Shown one piece after another: positions 6,207 to 12,942 of a DNA stretch of 16,275 nt. The notes under the pieces are model-generated. The model was given only the letters and a program-made list of their open reading frames with translations. It was not told where the DNA came from and made no database searches. Numbering within the stretch: the stretch's first letter is position 1; every line of letters starts with the position of its first letter. The translations under genes and the position numbers were made by a program. This DNA is from Flavobacterium psychrophilum (GTDB lineage: Bacteria; Bacteroidota; Bacteroidia; Flavobacteriales; Flavobacteriaceae), in the NCBI GenBank assembly GCA_003243255.1, contig QFQM01000099.1, forward strand, positions 1 through 16,275. The letters run 5' to 3'.

Positions 6207-6250
6207 AAAACCTAAGTAACTAAGAACCTAAGTAACTCAGTACCTTAACC
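6207..6250 (+). repeat. Right 8-bp repeat array, inverted with respect to 5759-5792
   Basis: Units CCTAAGTA, ACTAAGAA, CCTAAGTA, ACTCAGTA and CCTTAACC run from 6211 to 6250, giving a 16-base direct repeat (6211-6226 and 6227-6242, differing at 2 of 16 positions). The reverse complement matches the left array, with one additional 8-base unit. The array ends two bases before the ATG of the next gene and so occupies its translation initiation region. Confidence 0.85.
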
Positions 6251-6252
6251 AG

Positions 6253-7311
6253 ATGATCAACTTATTCAACACTCACATAGAAAGCCTTTCTCTTCACAGG
6301 GTAGGTAATAAAAGCCGTAACGAGGCTATCTTTTTATCAGAACAGCCATACAGCCTTACGGATGAGATTGTTCCTTTACTAAAAGAGTACTTCTTTAAGC
6401 CTTTCAGGGATAAAGAAGAAAATTACTTTCAGTTTGCACACGATGTGCATTTGGATTATCATGACATGTACAACTTTGCTACAGAGATATTCACCAATCC
6501 GGAAAGCGTACATGAGGTATCTAAAAAGATTACCAAACACCTGTTTGAGCAGTCTAACCACCCGCACATTAAAAACGGTGAAGTATATGTAACGTATCTT
6601 ACCCACCTTACCATCGACAATAATCCTGTTGATGCCATAGGTATCTTTAAAAGTGAGATCAAGACTGATTTCCTACAGTTAGAGGAAAAAGGCACCAGCC
6701 TTGAGCTTTTGCTGCAACAGGGTATCAACCTTAACAAGCTTGACAAAGGGTGTATCATCTTTAACTATAAAAAAGAAGAAGGCTATAAAATACTTACTAT
6801 AGACAGCAACCGCTATGATGCGCGTTACTGGCTGGAGCACTTCCTGTCGGTAGATGCTTTCCAGGATGAGAACTTCATGACTAAAAAATACATGAAATTT
6901 GTTCAGGAGTTCGCTAAAGATGTTATCCTTCCTGCTGAAGATAAAAAACAGGAGGTAATGTTTATGAACAGGGCGGTAAACCATTTCGCTAAAAATGACG
7001 AGTTTGAAGAAACCAAATTTTTGAATGAAGTAATGGACAATCCGGACCTTATACCTGAATTCAAGAACTACAAAGTAGAAAAAGCACCTAAGTACAGTAT
7101 TGAGGACGTAACATCTTTCCCTATTGCCAACGCCGCAGTTAGCGATGTAAGGAAAACGATAAAGAATGTTATCAATCTTGATACTAACATCCAGATCAAA
7201 ATGGATTTCATCAATCCTGAAAGTGCAGAGAAATTTGTTGAAAAAGGATGGGATGAAGAAAAACAGATGTACTATTATCTGGTTTACTTCAACAAAGAAC
7301 AAAAATCGTAA
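6253..7311 (+). CDS. Nucleoid-associated protein, NdpA/YejK family (37-kDa)
   Basis: At 352 residues it matches the usual size of the 37-kDa nucleoid-associated protein family (PF04245; YejK/NdpA in E. coli), whose members bind DNA and localise to the nucleoid. The N-terminus MINLFNTHIESLSLHRVGNKSRNE is the family's characteristic opening. It also contains the expected 'YVTYLTHLTIDNNPVDAIGIFKSE' strand region (about 116-139), 'GCIIFNY' (about 166-172) and 'YDARYWLEHFL' (about 188-198). It is charged, has no signal peptide and is cytoplasmic. Seen in the sequence: the start lies immediately after the right repeat array of the four-helix-bundle cassette, so its natural leader may have been altered. 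A strong rho-independent terminator follows. The ATG is well supported because it coincides with the conserved N-terminus. In this phylum the precise role in nucleoid organisation is not established. Confidence 0.88.
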   Translation: MINLFNTHIESLSLHRVGNKSRNEAIFLSEQPYSLTDEIVPLLKEYFFKPFRDKEENYFQFAHDVHLDYHDMYNFATEIFTNPESVHEVSKKITKHLFEQSNHPHIKNGEVYVTYLTHLTIDNNPVDAIGIFKSEIKTDFLQLEEKGTSLELLLQQGINLNKLDKGCIIFNYKKEEGYKILTIDSNRYDARYWLEHFLSVDAFQDENFMTKKYMKFVQEFAKDVILPAEDKKQEVMFMNRAVNHFAKNDEFEETKFLNEVMDNPDLIPEFKNYKVEKAPKYSIEDVTSFPIANAAVSDVRKTIKNVINLDTNIQIKMDFINPESAEKFVEKGWDEEKQMYYYLVYFNKEQKS

Positions 7312-7329
7312 TCGATTAAATTACAATAC

Positions 7330-7354
7330 AAAAGAGGCCTTTGGCCTCTTTTTT
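7330..7354 (+). terminator. Rho-independent terminator after the nucleoid-associated protein gene
   Basis: A 9-bp perfect stem AAAGAGGCC / GGCCTCTTT (7331-7339 with 7343-7351) with a TTT loop is followed by a T-run ending at 7354. It lies 19 bases after the stop codon. Confidence 0.9.
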
Positions 7355-7454
7355 GTTGTTAAAACATTGGTAAAACTTATATGCTAACATAGTTTTATCT
7401 TTTTGTTATGGGAATATTTCATAATTTCCCTGTATAATTTGAGGGGAACACAAT

Positions 7455-9320
7455 ATGGCAACAAAGCTCAGACTGCTTGTACTGCTGGCATTTTTTGCCA
7501 TTGCCCCGTCATGGGCTCAGGTTACCCCTACTACCAAAAAAGATACTGTAAAACCGCCTAAAGACCAGATGTATAAAAGACTGGAAAATTACTCGCAACG
7601 CAAGAAGTTCACCAAGTTTTTACACAAGCTCATCTTTAAACCGGTAGAAAAACAAAAGCCCTCCGTTTCGCGAAAAAAAGAAAAAGAGCGAAGCCCCGAA
7701 ATGACAAACAGTCTCAGCAATTATGAAGGCAAGATTGTGCGAAAAATAAACATCGAGACACTCGATCCGTTTGGGTATTCCATTAACGATACCACAAAAA
7801 AAGCAAGAGACTGGATTCAGCGTACAGGAAATAACGTACACCTAAAAACCAAACAATTCACCATACGTAATTTGTTGCTCATCAAAAAGAACAAGCCTTT
7901 GGATACCCTGTTGGTAAAAGAGTCTGAACGTTTGATAAGGAGCCAGCGCTATGTAAGGAGGGTAATCATAAAGCCTGTCCCTATATCTGCAAGCAGCGAT
8001 TCGGTAGATGTATATGTAAGGGTACTCGATTCATGGAGCCTTATCCCGAATGGCTCATTCTCAAGTTCAAGCACCTCGCTCGAGCTTACCGAACGCAACT
8101 TTTTAGGGCTTGGGCATGAGTTCCGCAACGATTTCAAAAAAGAATTCAAAACGGGGGAAACGGAGTATTATACACGATACACGATACCTAATATCATGAA
8201 TACCTACATCAATGCTTCCGTAAACTATGAGATATGGAAGAATGATAGCTATTTAAAAAGTTTTGGTCTTGAAAGGCAATTTTTCTCGGCCTATACCAAA
8301 TGGGCAGGTGGGGTATATATGGAATCGCGAATGATGAAAGACTCACTTCCCGATGCTAATAAAGACTGGGAACTACAAAACTTTAAATCAGACGCACAGG
8401 ATTACTGGGCAGGTTATGCATTCAAGATATATGAAGGTGAAAGCGAGGAAGAAAGAACCACAAGGCTGGTAACTACCGGAAGGTATTTTAGCCAGTTCTA
8501 CAAAGAAAAACCATCGATAGTTTACGATTCTGTTGGCTATTTCTCGAATGAAAGGTTATATCTGGCAAGCATAGGTTTGACTTCCCGTAAGTTCGTTCAG
8601 GATAAGTTTCTCTTTAATTATGATATCGTAGAGGATATCCCTATAGGTAAGGTATATTCGCTTACCCTGGGAATGCAGGACAAAAATAAAGAGCACCGGT
8701 TTTACCTCGGTGGTCGTTATGCCTTCGGTAACTACTACAACTGGGGTTTTTTCAGTGTAAATGCCGAATTGGGAACCTTTTATTATAAAGATAAAACTGA
8801 ACAGACCACCCTTGCCATTGATATGCTCTACTTCAGTAATATTAAAGACTGGGGCGAATGGCGTTTCAGGCATTTTATAAAGCCCGAACTTGTTTTTGGA
8901 GACAACAGGATGGCAATTATCAAAGACCAGCTCAACATTAACGAAGCGAATGGTATTCAGGGATTCAATACGCAATCAGTGTTAGGAAGCAAAAAATTTG
9001 TGCTTACACTACAAACGCAATCCTATTCCCCGTGGAATATATTTGGGTTCAGGCTTAATCCGTTTGCCAATTTCAGTATGGCCGTAGTGGGCGATGAACA
9101 AAACAAACTCTATGAAAGCAAAATCTACACAAAACTTGGAGTAGGCATATTGTTATACAATGACTACCTGGTATTCAACAGTTTCCAGCTTTCTTTTGCC
9201 TACTACCCAAGTATTCCGGGACAGGGTGATAACATCCTAAAAACCAACTCCTTCAAGAACAACGACATCCTTCTTCCCGATTTCCAGGTTGGAAAACCTA
9301 CCGTGGTGCCTTATCAATAA
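7455..9320 (+). CDS. Outer-membrane protein with POTRA-like domain and beta-barrel
   Basis: The 621-residue protein has a signal peptide (MATKLRLLVLLAFFAIAPSWA, cleavage before Q22). A lysine/proline-rich linker follows (about 23-85). Next comes a POTRA-like region starting at 'IVRKINIETLDPFGYS' (about 94-109), with the second half 'SERLIRSQRYVRRVIIKPV' (about 158-176) and a strand ending 'DSVDVYVRVLDSWSLIPNGSFSSS'. The remaining ~430 residues are rich in alternating aromatic/polar strands and read as a large beta-barrel. The layout resembles Omp85-superfamily proteins (BamA/TamA/Sam50) but with a single visible POTRA. Such proteins insert or export substrates at the outer membrane; no substrate can be named. 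The ATG is placed directly before the signal peptide. Upstream, TATAATTTG at 7433-7441 is a near-match to the -7 word with a one-base longer spacer. It ends without a visible terminator, 76 bases before the ABC genes. Confidence 0.75.
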   Translation: MATKLRLLVLLAFFAIAPSWAQVTPTTKKDTVKPPKDQMYKRLENYSQRKKFTKFLHKLIFKPVEKQKPSVSRKKEKERSPEMTNSLSNYEGKIVRKINIETLDPFGYSINDTTKKARDWIQRTGNNVHLKTKQFTIRNLLLIKKNKPLDTLLVKESERLIRSQRYVRRVIIKPVPISASSDSVDVYVRVLDSWSLIPNGSFSSSSTSLELTERNFLGLGHEFRNDFKKEFKTGETEYYTRYTIPNIMNTYINASVNYEIWKNDSYLKSFGLERQFFSAYTKWAGGVYMESRMMKDSLPDANKDWELQNFKSDAQDYWAGYAFKIYEGESEEERTTRLVTTGRYFSQFYKEKPSIVYDSVGYFSNERLYLASIGLTSRKFVQDKFLFNYDIVEDIPIGKVYSLTLGMQDKNKEHRFYLGGRYAFGNYYNWGFFSVNAELGTFYYKDKTEQTTLAIDMLYFSNIKDWGEWRFRHFIKPELVFGDNRMAIIKDQLNINEANGIQGFNTQSVLGSKKFVLTLQTQSYSPWNIFGFRLNPFANFSMAVVGDEQNKLYESKIYTKLGVGILLYNDYLVFNSFQLSFAYYPSIPGQGDNILKTNSFKNNDILLPDFQVGKPTVVPYQ

Positions 9321-9396
9321 TAATTTTATTTCTCTTACTATCGGTAACAAAACAATACTGTGGTCGTCTTACTAATAGAACCATAAAACAATTATT

Positions 9397-10302
9397 TTGG
9401 AAACGATATTAACCATAAGCAACCTTGACAAAAAATTTGGAAAGGTGCATGCCGTAAAAAATGTTTCTTTTGAGATAAAGAAAGGAAACGTATACGGAAT
9501 TTTAGGTCCGAACGGTAGCGGAAAATCGACCACACTCGGGATAGTGCTCAATGTGGTAAATAAAACTTCAGGCAGTTACAGCTGGTTTAACGGCTCGCTT
9601 GAAACACATGAAGCCCTGAAAAAAGTAGGCGCAATTATTGAACGCCCTAATTTTTACCCCTATATGTCGGCCTACGACAACCTTAAGCTTGTATGCAAAA
9701 TAAAGGGTACTCCGGAACATAAAATATATGAAAAACTGGAACTGGTTGGTCTGTTAGAACGAAAAGACAGCAAGTTCAGAACTTTCTCCCTGGGGATGAA
9801 ACAGCGTTTGGCAATAGCCTCTGCCCTGCTTAACGACCCGGAAATACTTATACTTGACGAACCTACAAATGGACTCGATCCGCAAGGTATACGACAGATA
9901 AGGGATATTATCAGACAGATAGCAGCATTAGGTACGACTATATTACTTGCCTCTCACCTATTAGATGAGGTAGAAAAAGTATGTAGCCATGTTGTAGTAC
10001 TACGAAAAGGAGAAATGCTGTATAGCGGTACTGTAAACGGTATGATAGCCAACGAAGGTTTCTTTGAGCTTCAGGCTGCCGATAATACTGCTTTAGCCGA
10101 AATACTTTCTCAGCACCCGGCTATAGATAAAGTTGAAGATATTGAAGGCAAACTTATGGCCTATCCTAAAGCTTCTGTAAGTGCAGCGGAACTTAACCGC
10201 TATGTTTTTGATAAAGGCATTAGCCTGAGCCATCTGGCACACAGAAAACACAGCCTTGAAGAACAATTCCTTCAGTTAACCTCTAACAAACCTTCAAACT
10301 AA
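9397..10302 (+). CDS. ABC transporter ATP-binding protein (BcrA-like, DRA-type exporter)
   Basis: The 301-residue cytoplasmic ATPase energises export together with the permease encoded just downstream. It has Walker A GPNGSGKST (37-45), signature SLGMKQRLA (131-139), Walker B LILDEP (151-156) with the catalytic glutamate, and the switch histidine H187. At the Q-loop the sequence reads 'IIERPNFYP', with glutamate in place of glutamine, as commonly seen in BcrA-type ATPases. A C-terminal regulatory-like extension covers about residues 215-301. Translation must begin with TTG at 9397 (METILTISNLDKKFG): no ATG lies near the conserved N-terminus, and the next in-frame methionine is far inside the domain. 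Such ATPases serve exporters for peptides, antibiotics or lipids; the substrate is unknown. I do not assign it to gliding protein GldA. Confidence 0.92.
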   Translation: METILTISNLDKKFGKVHAVKNVSFEIKKGNVYGILGPNGSGKSTTLGIVLNVVNKTSGSYSWFNGSLETHEALKKVGAIIERPNFYPYMSAYDNLKLVCKIKGTPEHKIYEKLELVGLLERKDSKFRTFSLGMKQRLAIASALLNDPEILILDEPTNGLDPQGIRQIRDIIRQIAALGTTILLASHLLDEVEKVCSHVVVLRKGEMLYSGTVNGMIANEGFFELQAADNTALAEILSQHPAIDKVEDIEGKLMAYPKASVSAAELNRYVFDKGISLSHLAHRKHSLEEQFLQLTSNKPSN

Positions 10303-10307
10303 TCGCC

Positions 10308-11147
10308 ATGAAACGTCTTTTATCAATAGAACTCCAGAAATTATGGAGAAACAGAGCCAGTAAAATACTTGTCATTACTTACTTTGTATTACTGTCTTTG
10401 ATAGCCCTTTTGGCTTCGGTTAATTTTAGCATAATCGGCCTTGATTTCCGTTTTGCAGACCTTGGGATATTCAACTTCCCGTTCATCTGGCATGCAAATA
10501 CCTGGCTGGCGGCAATACTTAAAATATTCCTTGCTATTGTAATCGTATCGATGATGGCAAATGAATATACATACGGCACGCTAAAGCAAAACCTGATAGA
10601 CGGATTGAGCAAGAAAGAATTTGTATTATCTAAAGTACTGACTGTAACCCTGTTTGCCCTTATCTCAACGTTTTTTGTTTTTGTAATGACGCTCATATTA
10701 GGTTATTCCTTCTCTTCGTATACAGAAGCCGCTATAGTATTTTCTGACCTTCAGTATATTGGAGCTTACTTTATTAAATTGGTGGCTTTCTTTTCGTTTT
10801 GTCTTTTCCTTGGGGTATGGGTAAAACGTTCTGCTTTTGCTATTGGTTTCATCCTACTGTGGTCTATAGGGGAACAGGTTATTCAGGGACTGCTATATAA
10901 ATTTGTGTTTGAAACAAGGGATGCCCTGAATCAGGTAGCGCAATTCCTGCCTTTGGAATCTATGAGCAACCTGGTAAAAGAACCTATATCGCGTTTTCAG
11001 CTATATAAAACGATAGAAAACCAGATTGGCGGTCAGTCAAGCCTTAAGGATTATGATATTCACTGGTATCAGATTGCTATTGTACTTTTCTGGACAGGAT
11101 TCTTCATCTACATGTCTTACAGGATTCTTAAAAAAAGAGATTTGTAA
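10308..11147 (+). CDS. ABC-2 type transporter permease
   Basis: The 279-residue integral membrane protein begins MKRLLSIELQKLWRNRASK, the amphipathic cytoplasmic elbow typical of ABC-2 permeases. Hydrophobic segments lie at about 21-42, 60-84, 107-133, 147-168, 174-194 and 251-270, giving six likely transmembrane helices. The cytoplasmic motif 'ANEYTYGTLKQNLIDGLSKKEF' (about 84-105) is the usual coupling region that contacts the ATPase. The gene starts five bases after the ATPase stop codon, and a rho-independent terminator follows, so the two form one operon. Function follows the pair: ATP-driven export of an unknown substrate. Confidence 0.9.
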   Translation: MKRLLSIELQKLWRNRASKILVITYFVLLSLIALLASVNFSIIGLDFRFADLGIFNFPFIWHANTWLAAILKIFLAIVIVSMMANEYTYGTLKQNLIDGLSKKEFVLSKVLTVTLFALISTFFVFVMTLILGYSFSSYTEAAIVFSDLQYIGAYFIKLVAFFSFCLFLGVWVKRSAFAIGFILLWSIGEQVIQGLLYKFVFETRDALNQVAQFLPLESMSNLVKEPISRFQLYKTIENQIGGQSSLKDYDIHWYQIAIVLFWTGFFIYMSYRILKKRDL

Positions 11148-11169
11148 TATTTTTAATACGCAAAACACC

Positions 11170-11207
11170 AAAAGGGAGGATTATTGATAAAATAGCCTCC
11201 CTTTTTT
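11170..11207 (+). terminator. Rho-independent terminator after the ABC operon
   Basis: A 10-bp perfect stem AAAAGGGAGG / CCTCCCTTTT (11170-11179 with 11196-11205) encloses a 16-base loop and ends in a T-run. It separates the ABC pair from the surface-protein genes. Confidence 0.9.
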
Positions 11208-11276
11208 AATTTAACTCAAAATTAACTTAATGTAAATCAATATATTTACGGCAAGAAAAATTATATTACCCTTGCT

Positions 11277-12899
11277 ATGAAAACCCTATTTACATTAACT
11301 ATGCTATTTTTATGTGGCATAACGCCGCTATTGGCACAAAATGACTGCTCCGATGCCATTACCGTATGCGGAAATACCGGTTTTACAGGTCTTAATGCTA
11401 CAGGCGGAGGAAATACAGATGAAATTACTCCCGGAAATAATGACTGCGGTGTTGATTCTGAAGCTAATAGTGTTTGGTTACGACTGCCTATAAACACCGG
11501 CGGAACGTTAGGTTTTACCCTCACACCTCTTAATCCGGATTTAAATATTGATTTTGATTTCTACATCTTTGGCCCTAACTCTACATGCGGAAATCTTGGC
11601 CATACCATACGATGCTCTACTACAAATCCTGCAGCCGCAGGTTCTATTTCAAACCAAACCGGAATGAATGATGTTGAAACAGATACATCTGAAGGACCGG
11701 GTCCGTTTGGGAACAATTTTTTGCAATGGCTTACTGTTCAGCCGGGCGAAGTGTATTATTTGGTAATAGACAGACCATTAAATCCAAGTGGTGTAACTTT
11801 AGATAGTGATTTTTCACTGGAATGGACAGGTACCGCCACATTTTATGCTTCACCTGAATTTACCAATCCACAGATACAGTCTACTGACATTGTAAAATGT
11901 GATGATGATGCTATAGACGACCAGATGACCGAATTTAACCTTAGGGCTAATGAGGCTATGTTTATAGCGGGTCAGTCTGATGTAGTGCTTACCTATCATA
12001 ATAGTATAAATGATGTGATTACGGGAGAAAATCCTATTCCAAATCCTTCTTCATATATAAACACCAGTAACCCTGAAACCATTTACATGAGAATGAGCAG
12101 GACTACTACCGAATGTTTTGTAACTGACCAGTTTCAAATTGAAGTAACCAACCCTGTAGTTGCCGGAGAACCTAACGATCTTGCCATATGCGATTTTAAC
12201 GAAACCGGTAAACAAAAATTCAATCTGGCATCGAATAATTCGTTGATAAGAAACGGAAATACAACAACCTCCGTAACCTATTATGCCTCTCAGAATGATG
12301 CCCAACAGGAAATAAATCCATTACCAGCTGTGTATGAAACCGCAACTGCTACAATATGGGCAAGGCTTGAAAGCACAGGAAATTGTCAGGGGCACGATAT
12401 AACATCGTTTACGGTGACAGTAACGCCACTTCCTGATATTATATATACACTCGACGTTAAAGACCTGAGTGAAGATGACAACGCTATTACCGTTGTAATG
12501 GAAGATGAACAGGATTATGAATTTGCAATAGACAATGGTTCCTATAGCAGTAATCCAACATTTACAGGATTAGAGACCGGTCCACATACGGTTTACATAA
12601 GAGCAAAAAGCGGTTGCAAAACGGTAAGTGGAGAAGTAATTATATTAAATTACCCTAAATTCTTTACCCCTAACGGAGATAATGAAAATGAAGTCTGGCA
12701 TATACCTTACCTTAACCTTCAGCCTAATGCCCAGGTTACCATTTTCGATCGTTATGGAAAAATCATTACCGGCTTTACAGGCAGTGGCAGTTGGGATGGC
12801 ACCTTTAATGATGCTAAGCTCCCTGCAACCGACTATTGGTTTGTTTTACAACTGAATACAGGGCGAATAATCAGAGGCCATTTTTCCATGATCAGATAA
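11277..12899 (+). CDS. T9SS type B sorting-domain surface protein, short paralogue with two repeats
   Basis: The 540-residue protein is predicted to be exported by Sec and then secreted by the type IX system. It has a signal peptide (MKTLFTLTMLFLCGITPLLA, cleavage before QNDC). The N-terminal domain (about 22-195) has paired cysteines and phrases such as 'GGTLGFTLTP', 'IRCSTTNPAAAG' and 'EWTGTATF'. Two ~97-residue repeats start at the cysteines of 'KCDDDAIDD' (C208) and 'ICDFNETGK' (C305). After a short Ig-like linker, residues 459-540 form a complete gliding-motility-associated C-terminal domain (TIGR04131 type): 'FFTPNGDNENEVWHI', 'VTIFDRYGKII', 'WDGTFNDAKLPATDYWFV', ending HFSMIR. This domain is the type B sorting signal. 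No exact TAnnTTTG promoter was found; TATATTTA at 11241-11248 is one base off. The gene lies 39 bases upstream of a long paralogue with the same N-terminal and repeat families. The ligand or adhesive target is unknown. Confidence 0.92.
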   Translation: MKTLFTLTMLFLCGITPLLAQNDCSDAITVCGNTGFTGLNATGGGNTDEITPGNNDCGVDSEANSVWLRLPINTGGTLGFTLTPLNPDLNIDFDFYIFGPNSTCGNLGHTIRCSTTNPAAAGSISNQTGMNDVETDTSEGPGPFGNNFLQWLTVQPGEVYYLVIDRPLNPSGVTLDSDFSLEWTGTATFYASPEFTNPQIQSTDIVKCDDDAIDDQMTEFNLRANEAMFIAGQSDVVLTYHNSINDVITGENPIPNPSSYINTSNPETIYMRMSRTTTECFVTDQFQIEVTNPVVAGEPNDLAICDFNETGKQKFNLASNNSLIRNGNTTTSVTYYASQNDAQQEINPLPAVYETATATIWARLESTGNCQGHDITSFTVTVTPLPDIIYTLDVKDLSEDDNAITVVMEDEQDYEFAIDNGSYSSNPTFTGLETGPHTVYIRAKSGCKTVSGEVIILNYPKFFTPNGDNENEVWHIPYLNLQPNAQVTIFDRYGKIITGFTGSGSWDGTFNDAKLPATDYWFVLQLNTGRIIRGHFSMIR

Positions 12900-12929
12900 T
12901 TTTTCCTATTTTTATTGAAAAAATAACAT

Positions 12930-12942
12930 TGCTATGCTGTGA
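12930..12942 (+). promoter_or_regulatory. Start region of the long surface protein: 5-bp tandem duplication and two-codon leader ORF
   Basis: TGCTA-TGCTG occurs in tandem (12930-12939). The ATG at 12934 opens only ATG CTG TGA, whose stop codon overlaps the in-frame GTG start at 12939 (GTGA). The short paralogue has TTGCTATGAAAA at the same place, with ATG as its start. Removing five bases here (12937-12941) would restore exactly that sequence. Confidence 0.7.

Larger units (their letters stand above)
5759..6250 (+). mobile_element. Candidate IVS-like cassette: four-helix-bundle gene inside inverted 8-bp repeat arrays
   Basis: A single gene of the 23S rRNA intervening-sequence protein family (5820-6179) is enclosed by two arrays of the same 8-bp repeat in opposite orientation. 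The unit has no transposase, and no target-site duplication could be read at its edges. The layout resembles an rRNA intervening sequence (inverted ends that pair into a stem, with the protein gene in the loop), but here it is in an intergenic site between two protein genes. Mobility is an inference from layout only. Confidence 0.4.

Noticed and set aside
6679..7302. Open frame of 207 codons on the - strand opposite the nucleoid-associated protein gene
   Set aside because: It is a shadow of a strongly supported + strand gene; its translation is rich in F, V, I and Y, with no recognisable motif.
9397..10302. Identification of the ABC ATPase as gliding protein GldA
   Set aside because: The N-terminus and Q-loop region look BcrA-like, and the only partner is a single ABC-2 permease; proximity to T9SS surface proteins alone is not enough.
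12904..12926. Possible terminator between the two surface-protein genes
   Set aside because: The potential stem consists only of A-T pairs (TATTTTT / AAAAAATA) and the gap is 39 bases, so co-transcription is more likely.
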